Assembly (NCBI RefSeq): GCF_004571025.1
Contig: NZ_SPQT01000004.1
Coordinates: 1 to 64,000, forward strand
DNA length: 64,000 nucleotides
Direction: 5' to 3'
DNA from: Bradyrhizobium niftali
Lineage (GTDB): Bacteria; Pseudomonadota; Alphaproteobacteria; Rhizobiales; Xanthobacteraceae
The notes under the pieces: generated by a model
Database searches by the model: none
What the model was told of the DNA's origin: nothing
What the model saw: only the letters and a program-made list of their open reading frames with translations
Shown here: positions 54,888 through 63,909 of the stretch, piece after piece
Layout: every line of letters begins with the position of its first letter
Numbering within the stretch: the first letter of the stretch is position 1
Made by a program: the position numbers and the translations under genes

Positions 54888-54968
54888 GCGATGACCTTGG
54901 GATGACCTTGGGAAACCTGCGCGGAGATGACGACGGCGAGCCTAGCAGCGCTCCGTGGCCCCGAAAAG

Positions 54969-55766
54969 TCAGGCCAGCACGCGGCCGCCGAAGAACGGCG
55001 TCAGCGTGGCCGAAAGGCCATGCACGCGGTTCGAGGTGAAGATCATCTCGGCGCCGGACTGCGCGATGCCGCCGATAGCCGGGGCGAGCAGATCCGAGAC
55101 GCGGCGGGCGATGGCCGGTGCCGGGTCGATCCAGTCGACCGGCCAGGGCGCGAGCCTGGTCAGCCGGTCGAGCAGGAGCGGATAATGCGTGCAGGCCAGC
55201 ACCACCGTGTCGGTGCGCGCGCCTGCGTCCGCGGCATCGCCGACAAAGCAGGGTGTGAGCTCGGCGAGGATGTCGCCGTCGCTGATCGGATGGCCGCCGA
55301 GCGCGCGTTCGGCGAGCGAGGCGAGCTCGGGCGAGCCGACCAGCGTCACCTCGCACCCCTGCGCGAAGTCGCGGATCAGCGCCTTGGTGTATTCGCGCTT
55401 CACGGTGCCCTTGGTGCCGAGCACCGAGACGCGGCGGCTCTTCGACTGGGCACAGGCCGGCTTGATCGCCGGCACCGTGCCGACGAAGGGTACGGAATAA
55501 GCGGTGCGCAAGTGAGATAGGACCAGGGTGGACGCCGTGTTGCAGGCGATGACGACGAGGTCAGGATCATGCGTGCCGATCAGTTCGCCCATCAGCGGCA
55601 CGACGCGGGCGATGATCTCGTCCTCGCTGTGGTGGCCGTAGGGGAAGAAGGCATCGTCGGCGACATAGACGTAATGCGCGTCCGCCCGCGCGGCCACGAC
55701 CTCACGGAGCACCGTGAGCCCACCAAGGCCGGAATCGAACACCAGGATCGTCGGGGAGTCTGTCAC
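54969..55766 (-). CDS. murI: Glutamate racemase
   Basis: MurI makes D-glutamate for peptidoglycan. The 265-residue product has both catalytic cysteines: VVIACNTASTL and VVLACTHYPLLL, with the N-terminal VFDSGLGGLTVLREV. Family length is normal. It is divergent from the cytochrome b561 gene. Confidence 0.96.
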   Translation of the reverse strand: MTDSPTILVFDSGLGGLTVLREVVAARADAHYVYVADDAFFPYGHHSEDEIIARVVPLMGELIGTHDPDLVVIACNTASTLVLSHLRTAYSVPFVGTVPAIKPACAQSKSRRVSVLGTKGTVKREYTKALIRDFAQGCEVTLVGSPELASLAERALGGHPISDGDILAELTPCFVGDAADAGARTDTVVLACTHYPLLLDRLTRLAPWPVDWIDPAPAIARRVSDLLAPAIGGIAQSGAEMIFTSNRVHGLSATLTPFFGGRVLA

Positions 55767-55939
55767 GTCGTTACCTTAAGGCGTCATGGTTACCATTCGG
55801 TTTTTGGGGCGGTTTTGCGGCGGGGGCGCCTGGGGCCAATTTGGAACGATTCAATTTCGCGACTGCCGCATGTTCCCGCTATCAGCAGCCATGCTGCGCT
55901 GCGGGCGGGGACATCTCCGCAAAATTCCGGGGAGCCGAC

Positions 55940-56491
55940 ATGATCAGAAACACCAGTAACGGCTGGGGCAGCGTTGCCCGGTGGCTGCACTGGATCCTGG
56001 CGCTGGCGATCCTCGGCATGATCGGCTTCGGCTGGTGGATGAATCACATCCCGGCGCGGCCCGACCGCTTCTTCTACCGCTCGATCCATGCCGATATCGG
56101 TTACATGATCCTGCTGCTCACCGTGCTGCGTCTGGTCTGGCGCGCTTTCAACCCGACGCCGGCGCTGCCGGCCGACAGCCGGCCCTGGCAGAAGCTCGCC
56201 GCCCGCATCAGCCATGGCGCGCTTTATCTTGCCGTCATTGTCGTCATCATGCTCGGCTGGGCGCATTCCGGCGCGCACGCACCTGATTATTCGGACTTCT
56301 TCGGCCTGTTTCACGTGCCGCAATTCACCTCTCCCGACCGCGAAGCCGCGCGCGCCTATGAGGACCGCCACATCCTCTTTGCCTATGTGCTGCTCGCCCT
56401 GATCGCGGTTCACGTCGTCGCCGCCCTCTGGCACCACTTCATCCGCCGCGACCGCGTGGTGGCGCGGATGGTGGCGGACAAGGCGGGGTAG
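55940..56491 (+). CDS. Cytochrome b561 family protein
   Basis: A 183-residue inner-membrane di-haem protein with four membrane segments. Haem-ligand histidines are in ARWLHWILAL, RSIHADIGYMILLL, RISHGALYLAVIV and IAVHVVAALWHHF. The family transfers electrons between quinone and periplasmic acceptors or superoxide. The ATG at 55940 follows GGGGAGCC. It is the first plus-strand gene after murI. Confidence 0.9.
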   Translation: MIRNTSNGWGSVARWLHWILALAILGMIGFGWWMNHIPARPDRFFYRSIHADIGYMILLLTVLRLVWRAFNPTPALPADSRPWQKLAARISHGALYLAVIVVIMLGWAHSGAHAPDYSDFFGLFHVPQFTSPDREAARAYEDRHILFAYVLLALIAVHVVAALWHHFIRRDRVVARMVADKAG

Positions 56492-56499
56492 GGGGCGGT

Positions 56500-56642
56500 C
56501 TCGTGTCCCGGACGCGCTGCAACGCCTCTTAGCGTTGCTGCGCAGAGCCGGGACCCACGTCGCGTGGCTTGCTCTCGGCCGCATGGGCCCCGGACGCAGC
56601 GCACCGTCGAAGTGACGCTGCGCTGCGTCCGGGGCACGAGAG
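56500..56642. repeat. Long imperfect palindrome CTCGTGTCCCGGACGC...GCGTCCGGGGCACGAG
   Basis: Outer arms CTCGTGTCCCGGACGC and GCGTCCGGGGCACGAG enclose inner hairpins (GCAACG...CGTTGC and CGCAGCGCACCGTC...ACGCTGCG). With the next repeat it fills the 311-base gap between cytochrome b561 and the GST gene; no gene is seen there. Confidence 0.78.
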
Positions 56643-56670
56643 GAAAGTGCGGGGCATGCACTCTCCACAT

Positions 56671-56750
56671 CGTCATTGCGAGCGCAGCGAAGCAATCCAG
56701 AATCTTTCCGCGGTGGCAGTCTGGATTGCTTCGCTGCGCTCGCAATGACG
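56671..56750. repeat. Palindromic repeat CGTCATTGCGAGCGCAGCGAAGCAATCCAG
   Basis: An 80-base, near-perfect dyad: CGTCATTGCGAGCGCAGCG, AAGCAATCCAGA, centre TTTCCGCGG, then CTGGATTGCTTCG and CTGCGCTCGCAATGACG. This is one of the most frequent intergenic palindromes in bradyrhizobia. Confidence 0.9.
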
Positions 56751-56802
56751 GGGTATGATACAGCACCGCGACTGATCCAAATTGCGATCGCAAGGAGGCG
56801 CC

Positions 56803-57444
56803 ATGCTCACCGTCCATCATCTCGGCAAGTCGCAATCCGAGCGCATCGTCTGGCTGTGCGAGGAGCTCGAAATCCCCTACGAGCTGAAGCGCTACGCCCG
56901 CGATCCCGTTACCATGCTGGCGCCGCCCGACTATAAGGCGCTGCATCCGATCGGGACAGCACCCGTGATCACCGACGGCGACTTCGTGCTCGCCGAGTCC
57001 GGCGCCATCGTCGATTACATCATGGCCAAATACGGCAATGGACGCCTCGCGCTCCGCCCAGATCATCCTGATTTCGCGCAGTTCCTGTACTGGTTTCACT
57101 TCGCCAACGGCACGCTGCAGGCCGGCATGGGCCGGCTGATGATCCTGAACCGGCTCAAGCTCGCCGAGGACAATCCGATGCTGGTCGCGAGCAGAGGGCG
57201 GACCGACCGCGCCTTCGACCTGGTCGATGCGCGGGTTCGCGACGCCGAATATCTGGCGGGCGACAGCTTCACCACCGCCGACATCATGATGGGCTTCTCG
57301 CTCACCACGATGCGCTACTTCCAGCCCTACGATCTGTCGCGCTGCCCGAACGTGGTGAACTATCTCGGCCGCATCGGCGCGCGGGCGGCCTACCGGCGCG
57401 CGATGGAGAAGGGCGATCCGGGAATGGCGCTGCTGCTGAGCTGA
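56803..57444 (+). CDS. Glutathione S-transferase family protein
   Basis: A 213-residue GST: thioredoxin-like N-terminal domain (MLTVHHLGKSQSERIVWLCEELEIPYELKRYARD, IGTAPVITDGDFVLAESGAIVDYI) and all-helical C-terminal domain (GDSFTTADIMMGFSL). A Ser rather than Tyr near residue 10 is the likely glutathione-activating residue. The substrate is unknown. AAGGAGG precedes the ATG. Confidence 0.93.
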   Translation: MLTVHHLGKSQSERIVWLCEELEIPYELKRYARDPVTMLAPPDYKALHPIGTAPVITDGDFVLAESGAIVDYIMAKYGNGRLALRPDHPDFAQFLYWFHFANGTLQAGMGRLMILNRLKLAEDNPMLVASRGRTDRAFDLVDARVRDAEYLAGDSFTTADIMMGFSLTTMRYFQPYDLSRCPNVVNYLGRIGARAAYRRAMEKGDPGMALLLS

Positions 57445-57457
57445 GCGGCTGCCCGGT

Positions 57458-58264
57458 TCACGCGATCCGGTTCGTGGTGGCCGCCCGCTCGTTCGCCAGC
57501 TGCTTCTGCAAGCGATCGATGTTCTGCAGCAGGCGCTGGCTGGTCAGCACCAGGAAGTAATAGCCGAACTGCGGATCCTGAAAATAGATCTCGAGCAAGC
57601 GGTCATAGGTGATCGTCAGCACCTGTCCGTCTTCGATGCATTCGATCGTTCCGGTGCGCCGGTTGTCCGGTGTGAGGAAGCCGAGCTCTCCCATGAGAGC
57701 TCCGGGCCCGATCTCGACATTGATCTCCTTGACCAGGAACTTGCCGGTGACCGTGAGGAGCATCTCCTTGGCGGGATCGCCCAGTTTGAAGAGCGTATCG
57801 CCACTGCGATATTTGCGCTCGGTCATGAACGGCTTGAGCCACTCGATCGACATGTCGCCTTCGGCCGCATGGCGCGCCTTCTTGACCAGCTTGAGCATCT
57901 GCCGCAGGCGCAGGGCGTTGATCGGAAGCAGTAGCAGATAGAGCAGGAAGGTCGAGACGTTGGCCGAGAGCGCGCCGAACACGGCGAAGAACGCACAGCC
58001 GACCATGTTGGCGACGCGCAGGGGCACCATGGTCCGCATCAGGAGGGTGGCGACGAAGAACCCGGCGCCGACCGCGGCGAACAGATTGGCCAGCGTGATG
58101 TTTTGGACAAAGATCTCCAGCATCCGGTTGAAGATCGCGTCGTAGGTGACGTTGTTGGGATCGAGGCCCATCTGGACCAGGATCTTCGCGATCCTGAGAT
58201 TGTCCGTCGCCGCATCGAGAATGCGGTCGAGGATCGAGGAAATGTCTGCGCTGCCGGACGGCAT
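57458..58264 (-). CDS. Membrane protein with a cyclic-nucleotide-binding domain
   Basis: A 268-residue protein with an N-terminal helical part, two or three membrane segments (about residues 55-125) and a cytoplasmic cNMP-binding domain (about 140-250): YRSGDTLFKLGDPAKEMLLTVTGKFLVKEI and MGELGFLTPDNRRTGTIECIEDGQVLTITYDRL. The canonical phosphate-binding Arg-Ser/Thr-Ala is RTGT. There is no channel pore and no effector domain, so the layout recalls Popeye-like or regulator-less sensors. Its function is unknown. Confidence 0.8.
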   Translation of the reverse strand: MPSGSADISSILDRILDAATDNLRIAKILVQMGLDPNNVTYDAIFNRMLEIFVQNITLANLFAAVGAGFFVATLLMRTMVPLRVANMVGCAFFAVFGALSANVSTFLLYLLLLPINALRLRQMLKLVKKARHAAEGDMSIEWLKPFMTERKYRSGDTLFKLGDPAKEMLLTVTGKFLVKEINVEIGPGALMGELGFLTPDNRRTGTIECIEDGQVLTITYDRLLEIYFQDPQFGYYFLVLTSQRLLQNIDRLQKQLANERAATTNRIA

Positions 58265-58526
58265 GTACTAACCCCGCGTAAGGCCTTCAGTCCTGGTCGG
58301 TATGCTCGACACGTATAGCCGAAATCGAATGACGACCGCTTGAAATGAAGCCTTCGGCCGCCAGGTCGCAAGAGGCAAATTTTAGCCTGATCGGGCGTTT
58401 CGGCAATTGCCCGTTGGTGTGCGCGTGGCCGTGGCGCGCCCGTGATTCGGGGCCCCCCGGGGGCGCCGGGCTTCGGCGCCGTGGACCGTGGCGCCCCGGT
58501 GGGGCGGGGGCGCAGGGCGACCAGCC

Positions 58527-59624
58527 TTATGGCTTGGCGGCGGGCTGCACGACCTGCTGCTCGACGAGGTCGAGGTGCCCCGGCAGCGAACCGGCGCGCA
58601 GCAGCATCGCGACGCTATTGGCTTCCTCCAGGGTGAAATTGCCGGAGATCTGGCCGGAGCCTCCGGTGATGGGCTCGCGGATCACCGGGGCGGAGATCAC
58701 TTTGTCGTCGAGCACGATGGCGAAGGGTCTTCCGACGTTCTCTGCGGTGATGTGGGCGAAGCGCCGCGTGCCGCGGCCGTTGAAGCGGAACGAGGCGATC
58801 GGGTCCTTCGTGCCGCTGGCAAATCCCGGGCCGGCATAGCTGATGTCGTCGCCGTCGAGCGCGCTGTCCTTGGCGACCAGGTAATGCCGCCCGTCCTTGA
58901 AGCCGGGCAGGACTTCGGTGCCCGTGGGCGGCGTGCCGGATTGTGCCTGCTCCGCCGGCATCGAGACGTCGATCAGGCGGAAGCCGACCTTGACCTTCCT
59001 GGCGAAGACCGCGGTCACGCGCCCGGGCTCCATCATGCCCGGGATGAAAATGCGGATGCGATCCGTGCCATCAGGCTGGACGCTGGCGAGGTTGATGCCG
59101 GCGTCCTTGAGGCGCTGCTCGATCATGGCGATGGAATCTTCGACGAGATCGCGCAGCCGTGCCGCGGATGCGGCATCGGTCGCCGCGAGCCTGATCAGTC
59201 CGTCGCCACCGTCGGTCACCGTGAGCGCATGCGATGGCAATCCCTCCGCGGCCGAGGCGAGTTTGCGCTTCAACTCTTCGCGGCCCTTGGCATCCGCGAT
59301 CTTCAGTTCGACGCCGGCGTCGCGGATCGCAAGACCGGCGAAGGCAATCTTGCCCTCGCGCAAGGTCTTGTAGACATCGTCGCGCAAATCCGTGACGACG
59401 CTCTCGCGCAGGCCATCGCTGTCCACCTTGTAGACGATGCGCGAGCCGCCCAGCTTCTCCATCTTGTCGGCGACGAAGGCGGCGATCCTGGCACGCATCT
59501 TGTCGAACTGGCTGTCCTCGGCGAGCGCCGCGCGAGGCAGGACGATCGCTGAAGTCATGATGGCCGAAGTCACGGCGAGCGCGACAATCAGCCGGGTGAC
59601 GCAGTCCCGCGGGGGCGTGGTCAT
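58527..59624 (-). CDS. Exported SecD-like head-domain protein without membrane segments
   Basis: A 366-residue protein with a signal peptide (cleavage near AALA-EDS, residue 36). The C-terminal part closely matches the periplasmic P1 region of SecD: GRPFAIVLDDKVISAPVIREPITGGSGQISGNFTLEEANSVAMLLRAGSLPGHLDLVEQQVV. SecD has six membrane segments that should follow; here the protein ends directly after the head. A repeated domain with VYKVDSDGLRE and GINLASVQPDGTDRIRIFIPG, as in SecD P1, precedes. It may be a SecDF-related chaperone or competitor. GAGGAAATC precedes the ATG at 59624; the frame extends to 59762. Confidence 0.82.
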   Translation of the reverse strand: MTTPPRDCVTRLIVALAVTSAIMTSAIVLPRAALAEDSQFDKMRARIAAFVADKMEKLGGSRIVYKVDSDGLRESVVTDLRDDVYKTLREGKIAFAGLAIRDAGVELKIADAKGREELKRKLASAAEGLPSHALTVTDGGDGLIRLAATDAASAARLRDLVEDSIAMIEQRLKDAGINLASVQPDGTDRIRIFIPGMMEPGRVTAVFARKVKVGFRLIDVSMPAEQAQSGTPPTGTEVLPGFKDGRHYLVAKDSALDGDDISYAGPGFASGTKDPIASFRFNGRGTRRFAHITAENVGRPFAIVLDDKVISAPVIREPITGGSGQISGNFTLEEANSVAMLLRAGSLPGHLDLVEQQVVQPAAKP

Positions 59625-59871
59625 GATTTCCTCGAGTCTTGCGGCAGGACGCTGGCAGGCGAGTCCGATGCCAGTTCTTGGTCCCCGGATCGGGCGCGGA
59701 GGTTCAATGGTCTCGAATACGCTGCTAGGGCCGTAGCCGTTCGGCCATGGACGAACGCTCAATCATCCATCATTCTGTCCGCGCTCGACCGGCCATCGGC
59801 CGAGACCTCGCCGAACCAAAATGTCAAAAGACAGGGGGCGGGGAAGTGCATCTGAGGGAGGACGGAATTCC

Positions 59872-61779
59872 ATGGCGGGCATCCACGCGCTCGATCGGCT
59901 GATCGGCAACGACTATCCGGACCTGGCGACGGACGCAGAGGTCCGGGCCTTCGAGCAGGTTCCTTACACCGATCGCGTCGCGGCCGAGAGCACCTATGAC
60001 GCCATCAGGCTCGGCGCGGCGCGCAATCCCGACGGGGCCGCGATCCAGTTCCTGCAAAACGCCGATCCGGCGGACACGCCGGTCGTGGTCACGTACCGCG
60101 ACTTCATCGGCCGCGTCACGCAGGCCGCCAACATGTTTCACGCGCTCGGCGCGGAGAAGGGCGACGTCATCAGCTTCATGCTGCCGCTGGTGCCCGACGC
60201 CTTCGTGACGCTGTTCGGCGCGGAAGCCGCCGGCATCGCCAATCCCGTCAATCCGTTGCTCGAGCCGCACCAGATCGCGGAAATCCTGGAGGCCGCGAAC
60301 ACGAAGATCCTGGTGGCGCTCGGGCCGATGCCCGGCACCGACATCTGGCAGAAGGTCGAGCAGATCCGCCCGCAGCTCAAGCATCTCAAGGCGATCGTGC
60401 AGGTGTTCGGTGGCGGCGACCCCGCCAAGGGAATCTTTGCCTTCAACGATCTCATCAAGCAGCAGCCGGCCGATCGCCTCGTCAGCGGACGCACGATTCT
60501 CGGCAGCGATATCGCCGCCTATTTCCACACCGGCGGCACCACCGGCACGCCGAAGCTGGTGCGGCATACTCACGCCAACCAAGTCTATCAGGCCTGGGCG
60601 CTCAATCTGCTGCTGAAGTCGAAGCCGGGCGCCAACATGCTGTTCGGCATGCCGCTGTTTCACGTCGGTGGATCGCTGACGCAGGTGCTGCTGACGCTGT
60701 CGAGTGGCGGCTCGCTGGTCGTGCTGTCGCCGAGCGGGTGGCGCAATCCGAATGCGGTGAAGAACATCTGGGGGCTGGTCGAGCGCTTCAAGCCCGAGGC
60801 GCTGTCGAGCGTGCCGACGGTGCTGGCCGCGACGTTGGCGGTGCCGCCTGATAATGCCGACATCTCCAGCCTGAAATATGCCGCCGGCGGCGGCTCGGCG
60901 ATTCCGGTCGCGGTCGGCTCGGCGATCCAGGAGAAGCTGAAGCTGCCGGTGGTCGAGGTCTACGGCATGACCGAGACATCGAGCGTGCACACGCTGGCCT
61001 ATCCGTCGCGGCCGATCCGGCTCGGCTCGGTCGGCCTGCCCATGCCTTATGCGCGCGTGCGCATAGTGCAACTCGATGCCGACGGCCGCCTGATCCGCGA
61101 CTGCGCGCCGGACGAGATCGGCGTCGTCATCATGGCCGGGCCCGGCGTGTTCGGCGGCTATCTCAACGATGATCACAACAAGGGCGCCTTCGTTGACGGG
61201 GTCTGGGTCAATTCCGGCGATCTCGGCCGGCTGGACGCCGACGGCTACCTCTGGATCACCGGCCGCGCCAAGGATCTCGTCATCCGCGGCGGCCACAACA
61301 TCGATCCGGCGCCGATCGAGGAGATCATGTTCCGCCATCCGGCCGTCGGGTTCGCGGCGGTGGTCGGCCAGCCCGACGCCTATGCGGGCGAACTGCCCGT
61401 GGGCTACGTGCAGTTGAAGCCGGGCGCGACCGTCGAGCCGGGCGAATTGGAGACGTGGGTGCGCGAGCGCACGCCGGAGCGTGCTGCGGTACCGGTGCAG
61501 GTCATCCCGATCGACCCGATGCCGGTCACGGGCGTCGGGAAGGTGTTCAAGCCGCAGCTGCGCTGGGATGCCGCGCAGCGCGTGTTCACCAAGGTACTGG
61601 CGCCGCTCGCCGCGCGCGGCATCGACTGCAAGGTCAAGGTCGGCGCCCACGGCAGCCACGGCTCGATCGCCGCCGTGACGCTTACCGGCCTGTCGGAGGA
61701 TCAGCGCGCGCTCGTTGAACAGGAGGTGCACGCGCTGCTTGCACCGTTCGTGATGCGCCACGAGGTGGTGCACGAATAG
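59872..61779 (+). CDS. Acyl-CoA synthetase (AMP-dependent)
   Basis: A 635-residue ANL-superfamily enzyme that activates a carboxylic acid with ATP and CoA. Motifs are the P-loop YFHTGGTTGTPKLVRHTH, VVEVYGMTETSSVHT, NSGDLGRLDADGYLWITGRAKDLVIRGGHNIDP and the catalytic Lys in GKVFKPQLRW. An N-terminal extension of about 40 residues and a C-terminal addition of about 60 residues (after KVLAPLAARG) go beyond a plain FadD-like enzyme. Substrate is not known. The ATG at 59872 follows GAGGGAGGACGG; the frame extends to 59821. Confidence 0.9.
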   Translation: MAGIHALDRLIGNDYPDLATDAEVRAFEQVPYTDRVAAESTYDAIRLGAARNPDGAAIQFLQNADPADTPVVVTYRDFIGRVTQAANMFHALGAEKGDVISFMLPLVPDAFVTLFGAEAAGIANPVNPLLEPHQIAEILEAANTKILVALGPMPGTDIWQKVEQIRPQLKHLKAIVQVFGGGDPAKGIFAFNDLIKQQPADRLVSGRTILGSDIAAYFHTGGTTGTPKLVRHTHANQVYQAWALNLLLKSKPGANMLFGMPLFHVGGSLTQVLLTLSSGGSLVVLSPSGWRNPNAVKNIWGLVERFKPEALSSVPTVLAATLAVPPDNADISSLKYAAGGGSAIPVAVGSAIQEKLKLPVVEVYGMTETSSVHTLAYPSRPIRLGSVGLPMPYARVRIVQLDADGRLIRDCAPDEIGVVIMAGPGVFGGYLNDDHNKGAFVDGVWVNSGDLGRLDADGYLWITGRAKDLVIRGGHNIDPAPIEEIMFRHPAVGFAAVVGQPDAYAGELPVGYVQLKPGATVEPGELETWVRERTPERAAVPVQVIPIDPMPVTGVGKVFKPQLRWDAAQRVFTKVLAPLAARGIDCKVKVGAHGSHGSIAAVTLTGLSEDQRALVEQEVHALLAPFVMRHEVVHE

Positions 61780-61851
61780 GTGCGAAACAGCATCACCCTC
61801 GGGGCGAGACACGCTCGGGCATTATCCATGACTCCGCTTTCGAAACCTTTG

Positions 61852-61867
61852 TGTGACGCACGTCACG
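61852..61867. promoter_or_regulatory. CRP-like palindrome upstream of the caspase gene
   Basis: TGTGACGCACGTCACG contains TGTGA-N6-TCAC, the pattern of CRP-family operators, and the core GTGACGCACGTCAC is a perfect dyad apart from its two central bases. It lies about 67 bases before the GTG chosen as the gene start and after the stop of the acyl-CoA synthetase gene. Binding by a CRP/FNR-family regulator is plausible but untested. Confidence 0.5.
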
Positions 61868-61933
61868 CTCGGGACGTTTGCATTCGGCCATGCTGCGAAT
61901 ATTGTCATGGAATTGCATCCGGGGGGACTGCGA

Positions 61934-63799
61934 GTGATTCCGCTCCGACTGTTTGGTTTGTTGATTATTGCGATATGGCTCACCTGCGGACCGGCTCAAG
62001 CCGAGAAGCGGGTCGCGCTTGTCATCGGCAATTCCGCCTACAAGAACGTGCCGAAGCTGGCAAACCCCGTGAGCGACGCCAGCCTGATCGGCGGCGTACT
62101 GAGGAGAGCCGGCTTCGACACGATCGATGTCAGGCAGGACCTCAGCGCGTCCGAGATGCGCAAGGCGCTACGTGAATTTGGCAACAAGACGCGCGACGCA
62201 GATGTTGCCGTGGTCTACTACGCCGGTCATGGCATGGAGGTGGACGGCGCAAACTATCTCATCCCGACCGATGCTACGCTTGAGACCGATACCGACGTCT
62301 ATGACGAGGCGCTGCCGCTCGATCGCGTGCTGGTGACGATCGAGACAGCCAAGCAGCTTCGGCTCGTTATCCTGGATGCGTGCCGCGACAACCCGTTCGC
62401 CAAGAGCATGAAGCGGACGGTGGCCTCCCGTGCTATCGGCCGCGGGCTTGCCAAGGTTGAGCCGACCAGCCCGAATACGATGATTGCGTTCGCGGCCAAA
62501 GCCGGTTCGACGGCATCAGACGGTGACGCGAGGAATAGCCCGTTCGCAACCGCCTTGGCCGATCATCTGCCAAAGCCCGGCCTCGATCTGCGCAAGGCCT
62601 TTGGCTTCGTGCGCGACGACGTGCTCAAGACCACCGGCTACAAGCAGGAGCCGTATGTCTACGGTTCGCTCGGCGGTGACGATGTCCCGCTGGTTGCGGC
62701 CAAGCCCGCTGCCACAGGTCCGCAGGCGAATCCGCAGGATGCCATTCGCAGGGATTATGAGCTCGCGCTGCAACTCGGCACACGCGACGGCTGGGAAGCA
62801 TTTCTGGGGCAATATCCCGACGGCTTCTATGCCAATCTGGCCAAGGGGCAATTGAACAAGATCGCCGCTGAAGAAACACGCGCGACGGCCGAACAAAAGG
62901 CGAAGTCGGCCGAGCAGGAGAAGGTAAGACTCATCGCCGAGCGCGCCCAGAAGGCCGAGCAGGAGAAGGCGGCCGCCGCGGCCAAGGCGGCGGAAGAGGC
63001 CAGGATCGCGGCGGAGAAGGCGAAAGCGATCGAGCAGGCCAGGGCGGATGCTGCCGAGCAGCAGCGCAAGGCGGCCGAGGCCGCCGCTGCAAAGGCGCTT
63101 GCGGAGAAGCAGGCGGTGGAGAAGGCCAAGGCTGAGCTGGCCGCCAAGCAGGCGGCGGAGAAAGAGGCAGCCGCCGGGGCGACGAAGCAGACGGCCGACC
63201 GGCAGATGTTGCCCGACGCCGAAAGCCAGAAAGTTGCAGCGCTCGCACCCGCGCCGACATCGACCGCAGCGGCGGCCGATCTGGCGAAATCAGTGCAGAG
63301 CGAATTGCGCCGTGTCGGCTGCCTGACCTCGGCTGCGGAGGGCGAGTGGACTTCGGCCGCGCAGCGTTCGCTGACGCTCTTCAACAAATATGCCGGCACC
63401 AAGTTTGACGTGAAGCTGGCGAGCCTTGACGCGCTCGATGCACTGAAGACGAAGCCGGGGCGCGTCTGCCCGCTCGTGTGCAATTTCGGCTTCAAGGCCG
63501 ACGGCGATCAATGCGTGAAGATCACCTGCCGCGCCGGCTATCGCGTCGGCGACGACAACGAGTGCGAGAAGGTGCAGGAGAAGAAGCCGGTTGCGACGCG
63601 CGAGGACTCCAGACAGCGCGATGATGAGCGCAAGAAAAGCGAGTCCGTGCCGTCCAAGCCGCAGGCTACCGGCCAGATCTTTTGCAACAGTACGGGGTGC
63701 CGGCCGGTCCGGCAGGGTTGTCGGCTCGAAGGATGGGGCAACAGGAATGCGGGCATGACGAGCGGCGGCGGCACCAGCATGGTCGAAGTCTGCAACTGA
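61934..63799 (+). CDS. Caspase-like (peptidase C14) protein with coiled coil and Cys-rich tail
   Basis: A 621-residue exported protein with a signal peptide (MIPLRLFGLLIIAIWLTCGPAQA, cleavage near residue 23). The caspase-like domain spans residues 25-240, with catalytic His in YYAGHGMEVDG (H99) and Cys in ILDACRDNPF (C150); RVALVIGNSAYKNVPKLANPVSDA starts the fold. A long Ala/Glu/Lys-rich coiled coil (about 308-425) follows, then a C-terminal region with about eight cysteines (VCPLVCNFGFKADGDQC, CRAGYRVGDDNEC). The start is uncertain: GTG 61934 gives a neat signal peptide and has GGGGGGACTGC upstream; ATG 61907 and GTG 61853 are alternatives. Confidence 0.87.
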   Translation: MIPLRLFGLLIIAIWLTCGPAQAEKRVALVIGNSAYKNVPKLANPVSDASLIGGVLRRAGFDTIDVRQDLSASEMRKALREFGNKTRDADVAVVYYAGHGMEVDGANYLIPTDATLETDTDVYDEALPLDRVLVTIETAKQLRLVILDACRDNPFAKSMKRTVASRAIGRGLAKVEPTSPNTMIAFAAKAGSTASDGDARNSPFATALADHLPKPGLDLRKAFGFVRDDVLKTTGYKQEPYVYGSLGGDDVPLVAAKPAATGPQANPQDAIRRDYELALQLGTRDGWEAFLGQYPDGFYANLAKGQLNKIAAEETRATAEQKAKSAEQEKVRLIAERAQKAEQEKAAAAAKAAEEARIAAEKAKAIEQARADAAEQQRKAAEAAAAKALAEKQAVEKAKAELAAKQAAEKEAAAGATKQTADRQMLPDAESQKVAALAPAPTSTAAAADLAKSVQSELRRVGCLTSAAEGEWTSAAQRSLTLFNKYAGTKFDVKLASLDALDALKTKPGRVCPLVCNFGFKADGDQCVKITCRAGYRVGDDNECEKVQEKKPVATREDSRQRDDERKKSESVPSKPQATGQIFCNSTGCRPVRQGCRLEGWGNRNAGMTSGGGTSMVEVCN

Positions 63800-63909
63800 A
63801 GGCGCGAGGATTCAAGAAGCGCGATCAGGACCGGAAAGAATCGGAGTCTGCGGCGCCAAAGTCGCAGCGCGTCGCTACGCTCGTCCGGGCAGCAACAGCG
63901 AATGTGAGT

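Noticed and set aside
59625..59871. Possible tRNA-like or coding segment (extended SecD-like frame)
   Set aside because: No cloverleaf fits, and the extension precedes a good signal peptide start with its own ribosome binding site.
59824..61812. 662-codon minus-strand open frame opposite the acyl-CoA synthetase
   Set aside because: Antisense shadow; the plus-strand frame has all ANL-family motifs.
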